This document shows, one piece after another, positions 1-9,324 of a stretch of DNA of 56,572 nucleotides. The DNA comes from Armatimonadaceae bacterium (lineage in GTDB: Bacteria; Armatimonadota; Armatimonadia; Armatimonadales; Armatimonadaceae). The stretch's first letter is position 1. The number at the start of each line of letters is the position of its first letter. A program made the position numbers and the translations under genes. Location of the stretch: positions 68,543-125,114 of the forward strand of contig JAUJOK010000009.1 in NCBI GenBank assembly GCA_030447685.1. Reading direction: 5' to 3'. The notes under the pieces were generated by a model. The model was not told the DNA's origin, made no database searches, and was given only the letters and a program-made list of their open reading frames with translations.

Positions 1-1712
1 GTTTATTAACGTTCTGCCTTTCTCGAACCCGGCCCTGACGTCAACGTGATGACCGCACTGTTCGGGGCCGCCTCGGTGGCGCTTTTTTATCGATTCGCCG
101 CCCTGATCGTTCCTTCGGAGCAGCGGTTCTTCGCCGCCACTGCCGCGCTGCTTTTCGCCTTCTCGCCCACGCTCTGGCAGCAGAGCCTGAGCTGCGAGGT
201 GTACAGCCTGACCTGCCTGTTCCTGGCTGCCCTGCTTTACCTGGCGGCCCTCTGGCACCAGACGCCCCAGGACACGCGCGAAAGCCGCGGCCTGCTGCGC
301 CTTCTTGCCTTCGTCTATGGCCTTTCGCTGACCAATCATTTGACGATGGCGCTTTTCCTGCCCGGTTTCCTTTTTTTCGTGCTGACACGCCGAAAAAGCC
401 TGCTGTGGCGGAAGGAAAATTGCTGTGTTCGCTGGTCGGTCTCTTCGTGCTGCCGCTGACCCTGTATGCCTATCTGCCGCTTGCCGGGATGGGCGAACCG
501 CCGGTGTATTGGGGAGCGCCCGGCAAATGGGCCACGTTCTGGGAGCATATTACCGGCAAGGCGTACCACGGCGCGCTCGCTTCGTCCGCCGAAGTCATCT
601 TTTATAACGCCCGGAAGTACGCGGGCTACTTTATGAGCCAGTACGGCTGGTGGTTTTTATGGCTGCTGCCTGTCGGCATGGCCTCTTTATGGCAGAACCG
701 TGAGCGGCGCACCCTCCTGCTCCTGCTCCTTTACATTGCGGCTGTCAATATCGCCTACTCGGTTCACTATAACATCTTCGACATCTATGTCTATTACCTG
801 CCCTCCTACCTGATCACCGCGGCGCTGCTCGCCGTCGGAGCCGTGAAAGCGATGACCTGGATGTGGGATCGCCGGGGTCTGGATGCGCCGAGTCGCCTGC
901 ACTATGCCCGGCTGGCAGCCATAGTCGCCCTGACCTATCCCATCGTCCAGATGTCACTGCACTATGCACAAACGGATAAGAGCCGCAACTTCCTGGAGCA
1001 GGACTTCAGCGCCAACGTTCTGCGCTCGGCTCCCGAGAATGCGCTCGTTATCAGCGGTTCCAATCTCGTCTTTTCCCTGTGGTACCAGCGCTTTGTGCTG
1101 GGAGAGCGGGAAGATGTCGTGCCCATCAACTGGAGCATGACGCGCGGTATGTTCCTGTACGATGCCTGGTACTACCGGCACCTGAAGCGCCTGTACCCGG
1201 ACATCAAGAATACCTACGCTTCCGGCACCGCGACCATCGAACAGGCGGCCAATGGGGATTTCCTGATTGCGATGATAAAGCGCGCAGTTCAAAAAGATGT
1301 TGCGGTCATCCTGGTGAACGATATAGGCTCCCGCAGCGTCTTATTCACCGAAAAGCTGAATCGGGAATTTGACCGCGTTCCCTGGGGAATCGGCGAGCGC
1401 GTCTACTTCAAAGGCCGCACGCCGTCCGCCGGAGAGATCGTGCGGGCGAATGAGGCGCTGTATACAGGCTGGGGCCACGCCGATCCGATGCAGCAGCACA
1501 TCACGCTGCGGTATGCGGACGCAGGGCTTGCTCTGGGGAAGATGGCGGAGAAGGCAGGCCGTTATCAAACCGCCAGCGAGGCCTACCGGAGCACGCTTCG
1601 TTTGTACCGTAGCGACGATGCCGAGGCGGGTTTGGCCCGCTGCTCCCAGGCGCTCTCCGCCGCGCCGCGCCAGGTGTCCCAGGCTCCCCGCAACCGCAGT
1701 GTCCAGCGATAG
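1..1712 (+). pseudogene. DUF2723 (glycosyltransferase family 117-like) membrane protein, 5' truncated and frameshifted
   Basis: Polytopic membrane protein of the DUF2723 family, related to dolichyl-phosphate mannose-dependent O-mannosyltransferases. The hydrophobic N-terminal half carries the family-typical stretch around LFAFSPTLWQQS and LTNHLTMALFLPG. The last ~40 residues look like a TPR (AGRYQTASEAYRSTLR). The gene enters from the left edge in frame 2 (NVLPFSNPAL), moves to frame 1 near base 40 (DVNVMTALFGAAS), and moves again to frame 3 between about 376 and 405, next to runs of T and A. From there it is open to the stop at 1710-1712. At least two single-base indels are therefore needed to read it. 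Family assignment is good; the substrate is unknown. No downstream partner gene is evident because an IS follows. Confidence 0.75.
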
Positions 1713-1830
1713 CGCGGATGTATATGTCTGCTTAATACCGTAGGGCTGGGCGACACATGCGCTCCGGCCTTCTTTTTTCGTCCTTTCATTCCCCGGCTGT
1801 ATTCGGTGCTTATGCCACTGAGCAGGCGTG

Positions 1831-3144
1831 GGGGTGCGTTTCAGAATTATGAGTAGTGTCGCCAGGAGAGTATTGCCGGTTACGTCGAAGACAGGGGTAA
1901 CACTGCCACGGGTTACCGATGTCAAGAAACCAGATTCTACCCCTGATGACACACCCACTGCCGATGCCGAATCGCACATCCAGAAACTGGTCGAAGAGTT
2001 CGAGAAGCGCCTGCGCCAAGAGATGCCCATGGGGCCGGTGACGCTGGAGGAGATAGAGCGCCGGGCGGACCGCCTGGGCGAGCAGGTTAAGGAAGCGGTG
2101 CAGAAGGAGTTGCTGGATTTGGCGGGAACGGGCTACGTGGGTAGCAGCGACTGCTCTTGCCAAGGCGCGCCCGGTATGTGGCTCTTTACAAGAAGCAGAT
2201 GGTAACTTTGTGTGGGATAGCCACCGTCTGGCGTGGCTCAACCTGCCGCAAAGGCTTTTGCCCGCTTGATGCCCATCTTGGTCTGGGAGCTCTCAATGCA
2301 CGTCGGCGGTGCGAGCACGGCTGTCTCGCTTCGCCAGTTTTCTGCCCTTTGGCACGGCGGCTCGTGAGATGGGCTTGTGGGGTGCGCCTGGGGAACGGTG
2401 CGGCGCGAGGCGCAGGCGGTAGGGCGTGCTTTGGAGCAGGCGTGGGCGCATGAGGAGCAATTAGTGCACAAGAACAACCGCCTGCGCAGCGCCCGCCGCG
2501 CTTACACCTGTCGATGGACGGGGTACTCCTCTTCGTTGGGGGCGAGTGGCGCGAGGTTAAGTGCGCGGTGGCTTATGAGACGGGCAAGGACGCGCACGGA
2601 CAAGCCAACGGTGTGAAGACGGCGCGACGATGCCGACGGCGGGGTGCGCACACTGGCGCACCGGGCCGGTTCGGGCCGTTGCTCGCGGGTGGGCATAGTC
2701 GCTGACGGGGCGGCCGCGCCGCACTTTCCTCAGAGCGTGCAGGTGCTGGACTTCTATCATGTCTGTGAGCACCTATGGCAGGTGGCTCGGTTGCGCTTTG
2801 GCCAGGGCAGCGCAGAGGCCGCCGCCTGGATGGAGGAGCAGAAGGAGCGCCTTTTTGCGCGATAAGGCAGAGCAGGTGCGTCACGCGGTGGCGCAGTGGG
2901 TTCCCGTGACGCATGAGGGGCGTGAGGTGCGTCGCAAGGTCGTGTCTTATCTGGAGACCCATGCACACCGGATGGGCTACGGCAGTTTGCGTCAAGCAGG
3001 CTGACACATCGGCAGCGGGGTGATGGAGGCGGCGGTAAGGCCGTGGTGCAGGCACGGATGAAAGGGGCAGGGATGCGCTTTCATTCCCCGGCCAACAGGT
3101 GGATTTCACGGACGCGGCAAGCTGCTGCCACTGAACCACACCCC
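1831..3144 (+). mobile_element. ISKra4-family insertion sequence, copy 1 (decayed, 1314 bp)
   Basis: The left end GGGGTGCGTTTCAG at 1831 pairs with a right end CTGAACCACACCCC finishing at 3144. The insertion is flanked by a 7-bp direct repeat AGGCGTG at 1824-1830 and 3145-3151, which shows it arrived by transposition as a unit. It is nearly identical to the copy at 41631-43087 over long stretches but lacks about 140 bp in more than ten scattered places, including most of the right terminal inverted repeat. It has no intact transposase. It sits between the DUF2723 gene and the MFS transporter and does not clearly interrupt a gene. Confidence 0.85.
1849..3003 (+). pseudogene. ISKra4-family transposase remnant (copy 1)
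   Basis: Fragments of an ISKra4-type DDE transposase lie in several frames. The N-terminal helical region with LEEIERRADRLGEQ is open to about 2200. Pieces of the zinc-ribbon region (CRKGFCPLDAHLGL in copy 2), of the catalytic core (VLDFYHVCEHLWQVARLRFG) and of the C-terminal core (ETHAHRMGYGSLRQAG) follow. In copy 1 the reading frame is restored at HEGREVRRKVVSYLE, where copy 2 has lost a base. A TGA replaces the W codon after LRQAG at 3001-3003. It cannot make a working transposase. Confidence 0.75.
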
Positions 3145-3235
3145 AGGCGTGGGACACGGAAGGGATTTCCTCCTGCCATGCCGAACTCGGCGGTAATCCG
3201 AAAAAGCAACGGGGCGAAAACACGAGCGCGCCTTG

Positions 3236-3258
3236 CCGCTTAACGCTGCCGTTAGCGG
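3236..3258. promoter_or_regulatory. Inverted repeat before the MFS gene
   Basis: CCGCTTAACG at 3236-3245 pairs with CGTTAGCGG at 3250-3258 with one bulged base and a 4-nt loop. It lies 15 bp upstream of the MFS start codon and could be an operator or a weak hairpin. No T-tract follows. The function is not known. Confidence 0.25.
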
Positions 3259-3273
3259 GAGAATCTCTATATA

Positions 3274-4800
3274 ATGACAACGAATGCGTCCGTGGACGCT
3301 GCCTCGGCGAGTGAGGCAGGCGGTTATAAGATATGGCAGGTCATCGCTGCTTCGGCGGTAGGCACGATGATCGAGTGGTACGATTTCTATATCTTCGGCA
3401 GTCTCGCCACCATTATCTCGCCCCTGTTTTACCCACAGGGCAATGAAACCCTCGCGCTTATCGCCTACCTTTCGACGTTCGCGGTGGGCTTTGTCGTGCG
3501 TCCGTTCGGCGCGCTCTTCTTCGGGCGCATCGGCGATCTGGTGGGACGAAAGTACGCGTTCCTGGTGACGCTGCTGATCATGGGCGGCGCGACCGCTCTT
3601 ATCGGCTTCCTGCCCACCTACGCCACCATCGGAATCGCCGCGCCGATCATCCTTCTGGTAATCCGCATTCTGCAGGGGCTGGCGCTGGGCGGCGAGTACG
3701 GCGGCGCGGCAGTGTATGTGGCCGAGCATGTGCCGGACGAGAAACGCGGCTTTTACACCAGCTTTATCCAGATCACGGCGACACTGGGGCTGTTCGTCTC
3801 GCTCGCCGTTATCCTTGCCGTGCAGAGCGCGATGAGCAAAGAGGCTTTCAGCGCGTGGGGCTGGCGCATTCCCTTTATCCTCTCGATCTTCCTGGTCGGC
3901 GTCTCGCTGTACATCCGTTTGCGGATGAAGGAATCGCCGATCTTCCAGCACATCAAGAGCGCGGGCATGACATCGGCCCGGCCCCTCAAGGAAGCCTTCA
4001 CCAAGTGGGCCAATCTGAAAATCGTCCTGATCTCGCTGTTCGGGGCGACGGCAGGTCAGGGCGTGGTGTGGTACACGGGGCAGTTTTATGCCCTTTTCTA
4101 TCTGCAAACGATCCTCAAGGTGAATGCCACCTCGGCGAACTATATCGTCGCCATCGCGCTGCTGATGGGCCTTCCCTTCTTCGTTCTTTTCGGCGCGCTG
4201 TCGGACCGCATCGGACGCAAGAAGATTATGATGGTGGGCTGTCTGCTTGCCGCTGTTTCGTACATTCCGATCTACAAAGCGATGCAGGCCGCCGCCGGGT
4301 CGAACGTCGTGACTACGCTGTCGCAGCGGAACCCGCTCACGGGCGCGATCAGCGTCACGCCACAAACCAGGGTGAATGGGGCGCTTCAGCCCGCCGCCGA
4401 GGTGCTTACCTACACCGATTTCGGCAGCCTGATGAGCAATCCGGCGGCGTGGAAGCTGATTCTGCTCATCTTTATCCAGGTTCTCTTTGTTACCCTGGTG
4501 TACGGCCCTATCGCCGCCTATCTGGTCGAAGCGTTCCCGGCGCGTATCCGGTATACGGCGCTGTCGCTGCCGTACCACATCGGCAACGGCGTCTTCGGCG
4601 GGCTGCTGCCGCTCATCGGCCTATGGGTCGTGGGGCAGACGGGCAACATCTACGCGGGCCTGTACTACCCGATTATCGTCGCCGGGATCACCTTCATCGT
4701 CGGTTCGCTTCTTTTGCGGGAAACCCGGAACGTGCTGATCTGGAAAGAGATGGAGACGGCTTCCCCCGGACAACCGACCACCGACACCGCCCCACGCTGA
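3274..4800 (+). CDS. MFS transporter, metabolite:H+ symporter (MHS) type
   Basis: A 508-residue inner-membrane secondary transporter with about 12 membrane segments. The start IWQVIAASAVGTMIEWYDFY and the loop motif GRIGDLVGRKYAF are hallmarks of the MHS branch (KgtP, ProP, ShiA relatives), which couple uptake of organic acids or osmolytes to protons. The second-half loop repeats as GALSDRIGRKKIM. A loop of about 60 residues between segments in the C-terminal half (around residues 335-390) is longer than usual. The ATG has GGGAG about 12 bp upstream. The molybdenum hydroxylase genes follow after 20 bp, so the substrate may be the heterocyclic or aldehyde compound they oxidise; this is inference. 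The frame is intact. Confidence 0.88.
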   Translation: MTTNASVDAASASEAGGYKIWQVIAASAVGTMIEWYDFYIFGSLATIISPLFYPQGNETLALIAYLSTFAVGFVVRPFGALFFGRIGDLVGRKYAFLVTLLIMGGATALIGFLPTYATIGIAAPIILLVIRILQGLALGGEYGGAAVYVAEHVPDEKRGFYTSFIQITATLGLFVSLAVILAVQSAMSKEAFSAWGWRIPFILSIFLVGVSLYIRLRMKESPIFQHIKSAGMTSARPLKEAFTKWANLKIVLISLFGATAGQGVVWYTGQFYALFYLQTILKVNATSANYIVAIALLMGLPFFVLFGALSDRIGRKKIMMVGCLLAAVSYIPIYKAMQAAAGSNVVTTLSQRNPLTGAISVTPQTRVNGALQPAAEVLTYTDFGSLMSNPAAWKLILLIFIQVLFVTLVYGPIAAYLVEAFPARIRYTALSLPYHIGNGVFGGLLPLIGLWVVGQTGNIYAGLYYPIIVAGITFIVGSLLLRETRNVLIWKEMETASPGQPTTDTAPR

Positions 4801-4820
4801 GAAGGAGAGACAGAGAGGCC

Positions 4821-5303
4821 ATGGCAGCACCAGCGCCGCGCGTGACGGAACTGACGGTAAATGGAACACGGCGTCGCTGCGATGCGGACGCGGAGCGCAG
4901 TCTGTTAGACGTTCTGCGCGACGACCTGAACCTGACCGGGACGAAATACGGCTGCGGCGAAGCGCAGTGCGGCGCGTGCATGGTGCTTGTGGACGGAAAG
5001 CCGACCGTCGCCTGTGTGACGCCGGTCGGCGCGGTCAGGGAAAAAACCATAACCACTATCGAGGGGCTGGAGCGGGACGGGCGGCTGCACCCGCTTCAGC
5101 AGGCGTTTTTGGACGAGAACGCGATGCAGTGCGGCTACTGCATTCCGGGCATGATTATGTCGGGGGTAGCCCTGCTCAGCAGCAATCCCGACCCGGACGA
5201 AGCCGAGATAATCCGGCAGATGGACGGCCATATCTGTCGGTGCGGGACGTACGCGCGCATCGTTCGGGCCGTTCGAAAGGCGGCGGCACAGGCTGCAAAA
5301 TGA
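4821..5303 (+). CDS. (2Fe-2S)-binding small subunit of a molybdenum hydroxylase
   Basis: A 160-residue iron-sulfur subunit of the xanthine dehydrogenase / isoquinoline 1-oxidoreductase family. It relays electrons from the molybdopterin subunit. The plant-ferredoxin-like N-terminal cluster is CGEAQCGAC plus a later Cys, and the all-helical C-terminal cluster is CGYCIPGM with HICRCGTY. The ATG at 4821 has a strong GAAGGAGAG just upstream. The stop overlaps the start of the large subunit (ATGA), so the two are translationally coupled. No medium FAD subunit is nearby, which fits the two-subunit isoquinoline-oxidoreductase type. Confidence 0.92.
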   Translation: MAAPAPRVTELTVNGTRRRCDADAERSLLDVLRDDLNLTGTKYGCGEAQCGACMVLVDGKPTVACVTPVGAVREKTITTIEGLERDGRLHPLQQAFLDENAMQCGYCIPGMIMSGVALLSSNPDPDEAEIIRQMDGHICRCGTYARIVRAVRKAAAQAAK

Positions 5304-7708
5304 TAAACCGCGATTTATCCCCCGAAGCCGACCTGGAGCCGGAGCGATACGAACTGTACGCCCAGCCCGCCTATCGCTTCCAACTGGCGCGCCGTCAATT
5401 CTTCAGAGCATTGGGCGGCGGTATCGTCGTTCTTTTCGCGCTGGAGGAGACACCCGCTGCTGCTGCTGCGCAGGAGTCCGGCAGCGGCGGCAGGCGCGGC
5501 GGCGGCGTGGGCCGCCGCCGGACGCCCGGCGAGATCGGGGCGTGGCTGCATGTGGGCGAGAACGGCGCGGTGACGGTTTTTACCGGTAAGGTGGAGGTGG
5601 GGCAGGACATCCGCACGTCGCTGACACAGGTCGTCGCCGAGGAGCTGCGCGCCCCCCTGCCCTCGATCCGGCTGATAATGGGCGACACCGACCTGTGCCC
5701 CTTCGATATGGGAACCTTCGGCAGCCGCACGACGCCGATCATGGCCGCGCAGCTACGTAAAGTCTCCGCCGCCGCGCGCGAGCTTCTGCTTGATCTGGCG
5801 GCGGAACAGGGCAAAACGGATCGCGCGGGGCTGGTGGCGCAGAACGGGCGGATAACGCATCCTCCTACCGGGGAGTCCTGGGCCTACGGGCAGCTAACGA
5901 AAGGGCAAAAGCTTCTAAAAGGGGTCGGCGAGGATGCCGCGACAACACCGGTGGAGGCGTGGCATATCGGGGGGACATCGGTGCCGCGCGTGAATGGCCG
6001 CGACGTGGTGACCGGCAGGCACCGGTACACCTCCGATCTGCGACGCCCGGATATGCTGCACGGGAAGGTGCTGCGCCCCGCCGCGCTCCATGCGCACCTG
6101 GTTGCCCTCGAGATCGGCCCCGCCGAGAAGCTGCCCGGCGTAACCGTGGTGCGTGACGGTGACTTTGTCGGCGTGACCGCGCCGGACACGCACGTTGCGC
6201 GGCAGGCCATCGCCGCGCTGCGCGCGCAGTGGAAAGCCGACCCGCAGCCGTCCCGGCGTGATCTGCCGGAACTCTTCAAGAAGAATCCCGCCGAGCCAAC
6301 GCCAGGCCCGCCCGCCCACGCCACCGGTTCCATGGAGGAAGGACGGAGAAACGCGGCCACGACAATCGAGCGCAGTTATAGTGTCGCCTATATCGCCCAT
6401 GCGCCCCTGGAGCCGCGCGCGGCCCTGGCCGAGTGGGAAAACGACCGGCTTACCGTCTGGACGGGCACGCAGCGTCCCTTCGGCGTCCGCACGGAACTGG
6501 CGCAGGCGTTCCGCATCCCCGAAGCGCGCGTCCGGGTGATCGTTCCCGACACCGGCTCCGGTTATGGCGGAAAGCATACTGGCGAAGCGGCCATCGAGGC
6601 GGCGCGGCTTGCCCGCGCCACCGGCAAGCCGGTCAAGCTGGTGTGGACACGCGAAGAGGAGTTTACCTGGGCCTACTTTCGCCCCGCCGGGCTGATCGAA
6701 GTAAAAAGCGGCGCGACGGCGGACGGAGCGCTGACCGCCTGGGAATACCACAACTACAATGCCGGGACTGCCGGTATACGCACTCCGTATGCGATTCCCC
6801 ACCAGCACATCGCGTTCCACGCCGCCCAGCAGTCGCCGCTGCGCCAGGGTTCCTACCGGGCGCTGGCGTCCACCGCGAACCATTTCGCGCGCGAGACGCA
6901 CATGGACGAGATGGCCCACGCGCTGAAAATAGACCCACTCGTTCTGCGCCGTAAAAACCTGAAGGACGAGCGGCTGCTTGCCGTTCTGGAGGCCGCCGCC
7001 GAGCGATTCGGCTGGGGCAGAATGCCGTCCGAACCGGGCCGGGGCGTCGGAATCGCCTGTGGCTTCGAGAAGGGCGGCTATGTGGCGACCTGCGCCGAAG
7101 TCGCCGTGGACGGGGCGAGTGGGGGCGTCCGCATCGTCCGAATAGTCACCGCATTCGAGTGCGGGGCGGTGGTCAACCCGCAGAACCTGACCAACCAGAT
7201 CGAGGGCGCGATGGTGCAGGGACTCGGCGGCGCGCTGTTCGAGGGAATCGATTTCGACAACGGCAGGATTCTTTCCAACCGCTTTTCCCGTTACCGCGTT
7301 CCCCGCTTCAGCGATACGCCCGTGCTGGAGACCGTTCTGGTCAACCGCAAAGACCTGCCCTCCGTCGGAGCCGGGGAAGCGCCTATCGTCGCGCTTGCCC
7401 CCGCTGTCGGCAGCGCCCTTTTCGCGGCGACCGGCGTCCGCCTGCGCTCCCTGCCGCTCGTCCCGCAGGCGACGCTCGCCCCGCAGGCGACGCTCGCTGC
7501 GCCGCAGGGGTTGAAGCAGCGAGACCCGGCTTCAGAAGAAGCCATCCCCACTCTTGTCAGATGCCCAGGTGCTGCCGGTGGAACGCGATGGCTTCCTGAA
7601 CATGCGTGTCCCAGTAACCCCATTCGTGCCCGCCGGGGAACTCCTTGTACTCATGTTCCAGCTTCCGCCGTACCAGATGCGCATGGAAGCTGCGATTGTC
7701 CTCGATAA
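5300..7708 (+). CDS. Molybdopterin-dependent oxidoreductase large subunit (isoquinoline 1-oxidoreductase beta-like)
   Basis: Catalytic molybdenum-cofactor subunit of about 720 residues plus an abnormal tail. Near the N-terminus RRQFFRALGGG followed by a hydrophobic stretch looks like a twin-arginine signal, so the enzyme is probably exported folded. MoCo-binding segments include GSGYGGKHTGEA and the C-terminal VGAGEAPIVALAPAV with the presumed catalytic Glu. The family normally ends shortly after GVRLRSLPL (about 7459). Here two 18-bp repeat units follow and no stop is met, so the frame runs about 80 more residues to 7706-7708. That tail overlaps the 3' end of the opposite-strand esterase and has no family similarity I recognise. 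The start is the ATG overlapping the small-subunit stop. Confidence 0.88.
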   Translation: MINRDLSPEADLEPERYELYAQPAYRFQLARRQFFRALGGGIVVLFALEETPAAAAAQESGSGGRRGGGVGRRRTPGEIGAWLHVGENGAVTVFTGKVEVGQDIRTSLTQVVAEELRAPLPSIRLIMGDTDLCPFDMGTFGSRTTPIMAAQLRKVSAAARELLLDLAAEQGKTDRAGLVAQNGRITHPPTGESWAYGQLTKGQKLLKGVGEDAATTPVEAWHIGGTSVPRVNGRDVVTGRHRYTSDLRRPDMLHGKVLRPAALHAHLVALEIGPAEKLPGVTVVRDGDFVGVTAPDTHVARQAIAALRAQWKADPQPSRRDLPELFKKNPAEPTPGPPAHATGSMEEGRRNAATTIERSYSVAYIAHAPLEPRAALAEWENDRLTVWTGTQRPFGVRTELAQAFRIPEARVRVIVPDTGSGYGGKHTGEAAIEAARLARATGKPVKLVWTREEEFTWAYFRPAGLIEVKSGATADGALTAWEYHNYNAGTAGIRTPYAIPHQHIAFHAAQQSPLRQGSYRALASTANHFARETHMDEMAHALKIDPLVLRRKNLKDERLLAVLEAAAERFGWGRMPSEPGRGVGIACGFEKGGYVATCAEVAVDGASGGVRIVRIVTAFECGAVVNPQNLTNQIEGAMVQGLGGALFEGIDFDNGRILSNRFSRYRVPRFSDTPVLETVLVNRKDLPSVGAGEAPIVALAPAVGSALFAATGVRLRSLPLVPQATLAPQATLAAPQGLKQRDPASEEAIPTLVRCPGAAGGTRWLPEHACPSNPIRARRGTPCTHVPASAVPDAHGSCDCPR
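7463..7498 (+). repeat. 18-bp tandem repeat array, locus 1 (2 units)
   Basis: Two perfect-register units of CCGCAGGCGACGCTCGCC (the last base differs in the second) lie at the 3' end of the oxidoreductase gene and read as PQATLA. Each unit contains the hairpin GGCGA-CGC-TCGCC. The same unit recurs near 18.25, 31.1 and 33.5 kb. Confidence 0.9.
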
Positions 7709-8309
7709 GGAAGTCTTCCGTTCCGCAGTCGATACGCAAGGCGGGCAGGTTCGCCGGGTCTTCGATTTTGTCCGCCAGCGCATACAGGTCGTTCCCGCCC
7801 CCTGCCGGATTCGTCCCGGTGATACGCTGAAGCTCCACACTCAATGCGGTGTTGCCCGGCTGCGGCCTGTGGCCGAAGGCGAGCGCCCCGGAGTGACTGG
7901 TGGCGGAGCGGAAAAAGATGGGGATAACGCAGCGCCAGCTTGAGCGCGCCATAGCCGCCCATTGACAGTCCGCCGATGCACCGCCCGGCGCGCTCCGCCT
8001 GCGTAGGGAACATCCGGTCAATGAAGCCGATCAAGTCATGAATAATCGCGGTTTCGTAGGCGGAGCCGCTTTCGGCATCGCTGTAAAAGCCGCGCCCGCC
8101 ATCCGGCATGACCACGATAAGGGAAGGTTCTGCACATATCGCTCGATGCTGGTGCGCCGCTGCCAGATCGTGTAATCGTCCGATAAGCCGTGCAGCAGAT
8201 AAAAAACCGGAAACGGCGGCTCGTATGTCTTGCTTTCCGGCAGAATCACATTCGCCGCCGTCTGCTTACCCAGCGCATTGCTGAAATAGTGCAGTTCACA
8301 AAATGCCAT
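7557..8309 (-). pseudogene. Alpha/beta-hydrolase esterase (esterase D / PF00756 type), two frameshifts
   Basis: Encodes a cytosolic putative esterase of about 250 residues. The N-terminal part carries FYLLHGLSDDYTIW (oxyanion region). The nucleophile elbow is GGLSMGGYGA, the acidic residue lies in DCGTEDFL and the catalytic His in GGHEWGYW. Reading it needs two changes. One is a missing C near 8120 (PLIVVMPDGG in the intact frame). The other is an extra T near 7915 (RYPHLFRSATSHSG). Both lie in homopolymer runs and together restore the original frame, so all catalytic residues remain. The gene is divergent from the PAQR gene. Confidence 0.78.
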
Positions 8310-8462
8310 AACCCCTAATGCTCCCGCGTCCGATAATCTTTAGGCAGATTGTAACATAAGACGAAGAGGCTGGCGCATGGACAGTGCGGCCAACGGGTAT
8401 AAAGAAGCGGCGCAGGCCTCTCATAAAGTGGTTGAGGCGGTGCCACAACGCTTGTTTTTGTT

Positions 8463-9113
8463 ATGTGGAATGTAAAAATTAAAGACCCGGTCGCCGGGCT
8501 TTCGCACGTAATCGGGGCATGCCTTTCCCTGATCGGCCTGGTTATCCTGCTGATCGTGGCGTGGGGCAAGCCATTTCATCTGGCGGCGTTCGCGGTTTAT
8601 GGGACGACGCTTTTTCTGGTCTATCTCGCCAGCAGTCTGTACCATTGCCTGCGTGTCAGTCCAAAGGTCGAAGGGCGGCTGCTGTTGTTTGACCGCGCCG
8701 CTATCTATGGCCTGATTGCGGGCACCTATACGCCGGTTTGCCTGTTAGCGCTGGGCGGCAGGTGGGGATGGACGCTGTTTGGGCTTGTCTGGGGCTTCGC
8801 CATCGCGGGTATCGTCCTGGATGCGCTTTCCCGGCGCAAGATTCCCGACTGGCTCACCGCGCTGCTGTATCTGGGCACCGGCTGGATCGCCGTTATCGCT
8901 GTCGGCCCGCTGGTGCGCGCTTTACCGCTCGGCGGCCTGCTTCTGCTTCTGGCGGGCAGCCTTATCTACACAGTCGGCGCGGTCATCTGCGTTCTGGAGC
9001 GTCCCCGTTTGCGCCCCGGCGTCTTCGGCGCGCACGAGCTATGGCACGTCCTCGTCCTCATCGCCAGCGCCTGCCATTTCGTGCTGATGCTGCGCTTCAT
9101 CGCTCCCCTTTAG
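8463..9113 (+). CDS. trhA: PAQR/hemolysin III family membrane protein
   Basis: A 216-residue seven-helix inner-membrane protein of the adiponectin-receptor/hemolysin III family (bacterial TrhA/YqfA). These proteins are linked to membrane homeostasis. Family metal-site motifs are present: SSLYHCL after helix 2, FDRAAIYGLIAGTYTP at helix 3, and HELWHVLVLIASACH at helix 7, giving the expected Ser/His and paired His residues. Length and topology match the family. It stands alone, divergent from the esterase. No promoter was clearly recognised in the 150-bp gap upstream. Confidence 0.92.
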   Translation: MWNVKIKDPVAGLSHVIGACLSLIGLVILLIVAWGKPFHLAAFAVYGTTLFLVYLASSLYHCLRVSPKVEGRLLLFDRAAIYGLIAGTYTPVCLLALGGRWGWTLFGLVWGFAIAGIVLDALSRRKIPDWLTALLYLGTGWIAVIAVGPLVRALPLGGLLLLLAGSLIYTVGAVICVLERPRLRPGVFGAHELWHVLVLIASACHFVLMLRFIAPL

Positions 9114-9324
9114 TCTTGGCCCCAGGGCCAAAGAACAAAGCAGTCGAGTGCCGCCAAGCATAGCTGGCTTCTGCGCCAGCCGCAGCACACGGACAAGGTA
9201 CGCCGCCATCAGCAGCGCAGCCACTCGACGGGCAGCAGGTATGGCAGTCTATATAAGGAAACGTAATAGCAGGAATTATTCCCGCTTCCCCCCCACCAAC
9301 ATGTCGCGTCTTCAAGGAAAACCT
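9114..9324. other. Intergenic region with inverted repeats
   Basis: No gene is supported here. TTGGCCC (9116-9122) and GGGCCAA (9125-9131) form a short hairpin just after the PAQR stop, possibly a weak terminator although no T-tract follows. Further on, GTCGAGTG (9143-9150) and CACTCGAC (9222-9229) form an 8-bp perfect inverted repeat that encloses a GCTGGC/GCCAGC hairpin at 9163-9180. The function is unknown. Confidence 0.35.

Noticed and set aside
361-385. Programmed frameshift in the DUF2723 gene at the T-run
   Set aside because: A second break near base 40 and many similar breaks elsewhere make decay or sequencing error more likely than recoding.
3106-4578. Long minus-strand ORF opposite the MFS transporter
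   Set aside because: It is a shadow of the GC-rich coding frame on the other strand. Its composition is Arg/His/Gln-rich and shows no domain.
9039-9224. Minus-strand ORF beginning MAALLMAAYLVRV
   Set aside because: It overlaps the PAQR gene end and a region of inverted repeats. There is no ribosome site or family, so it is probably chance.
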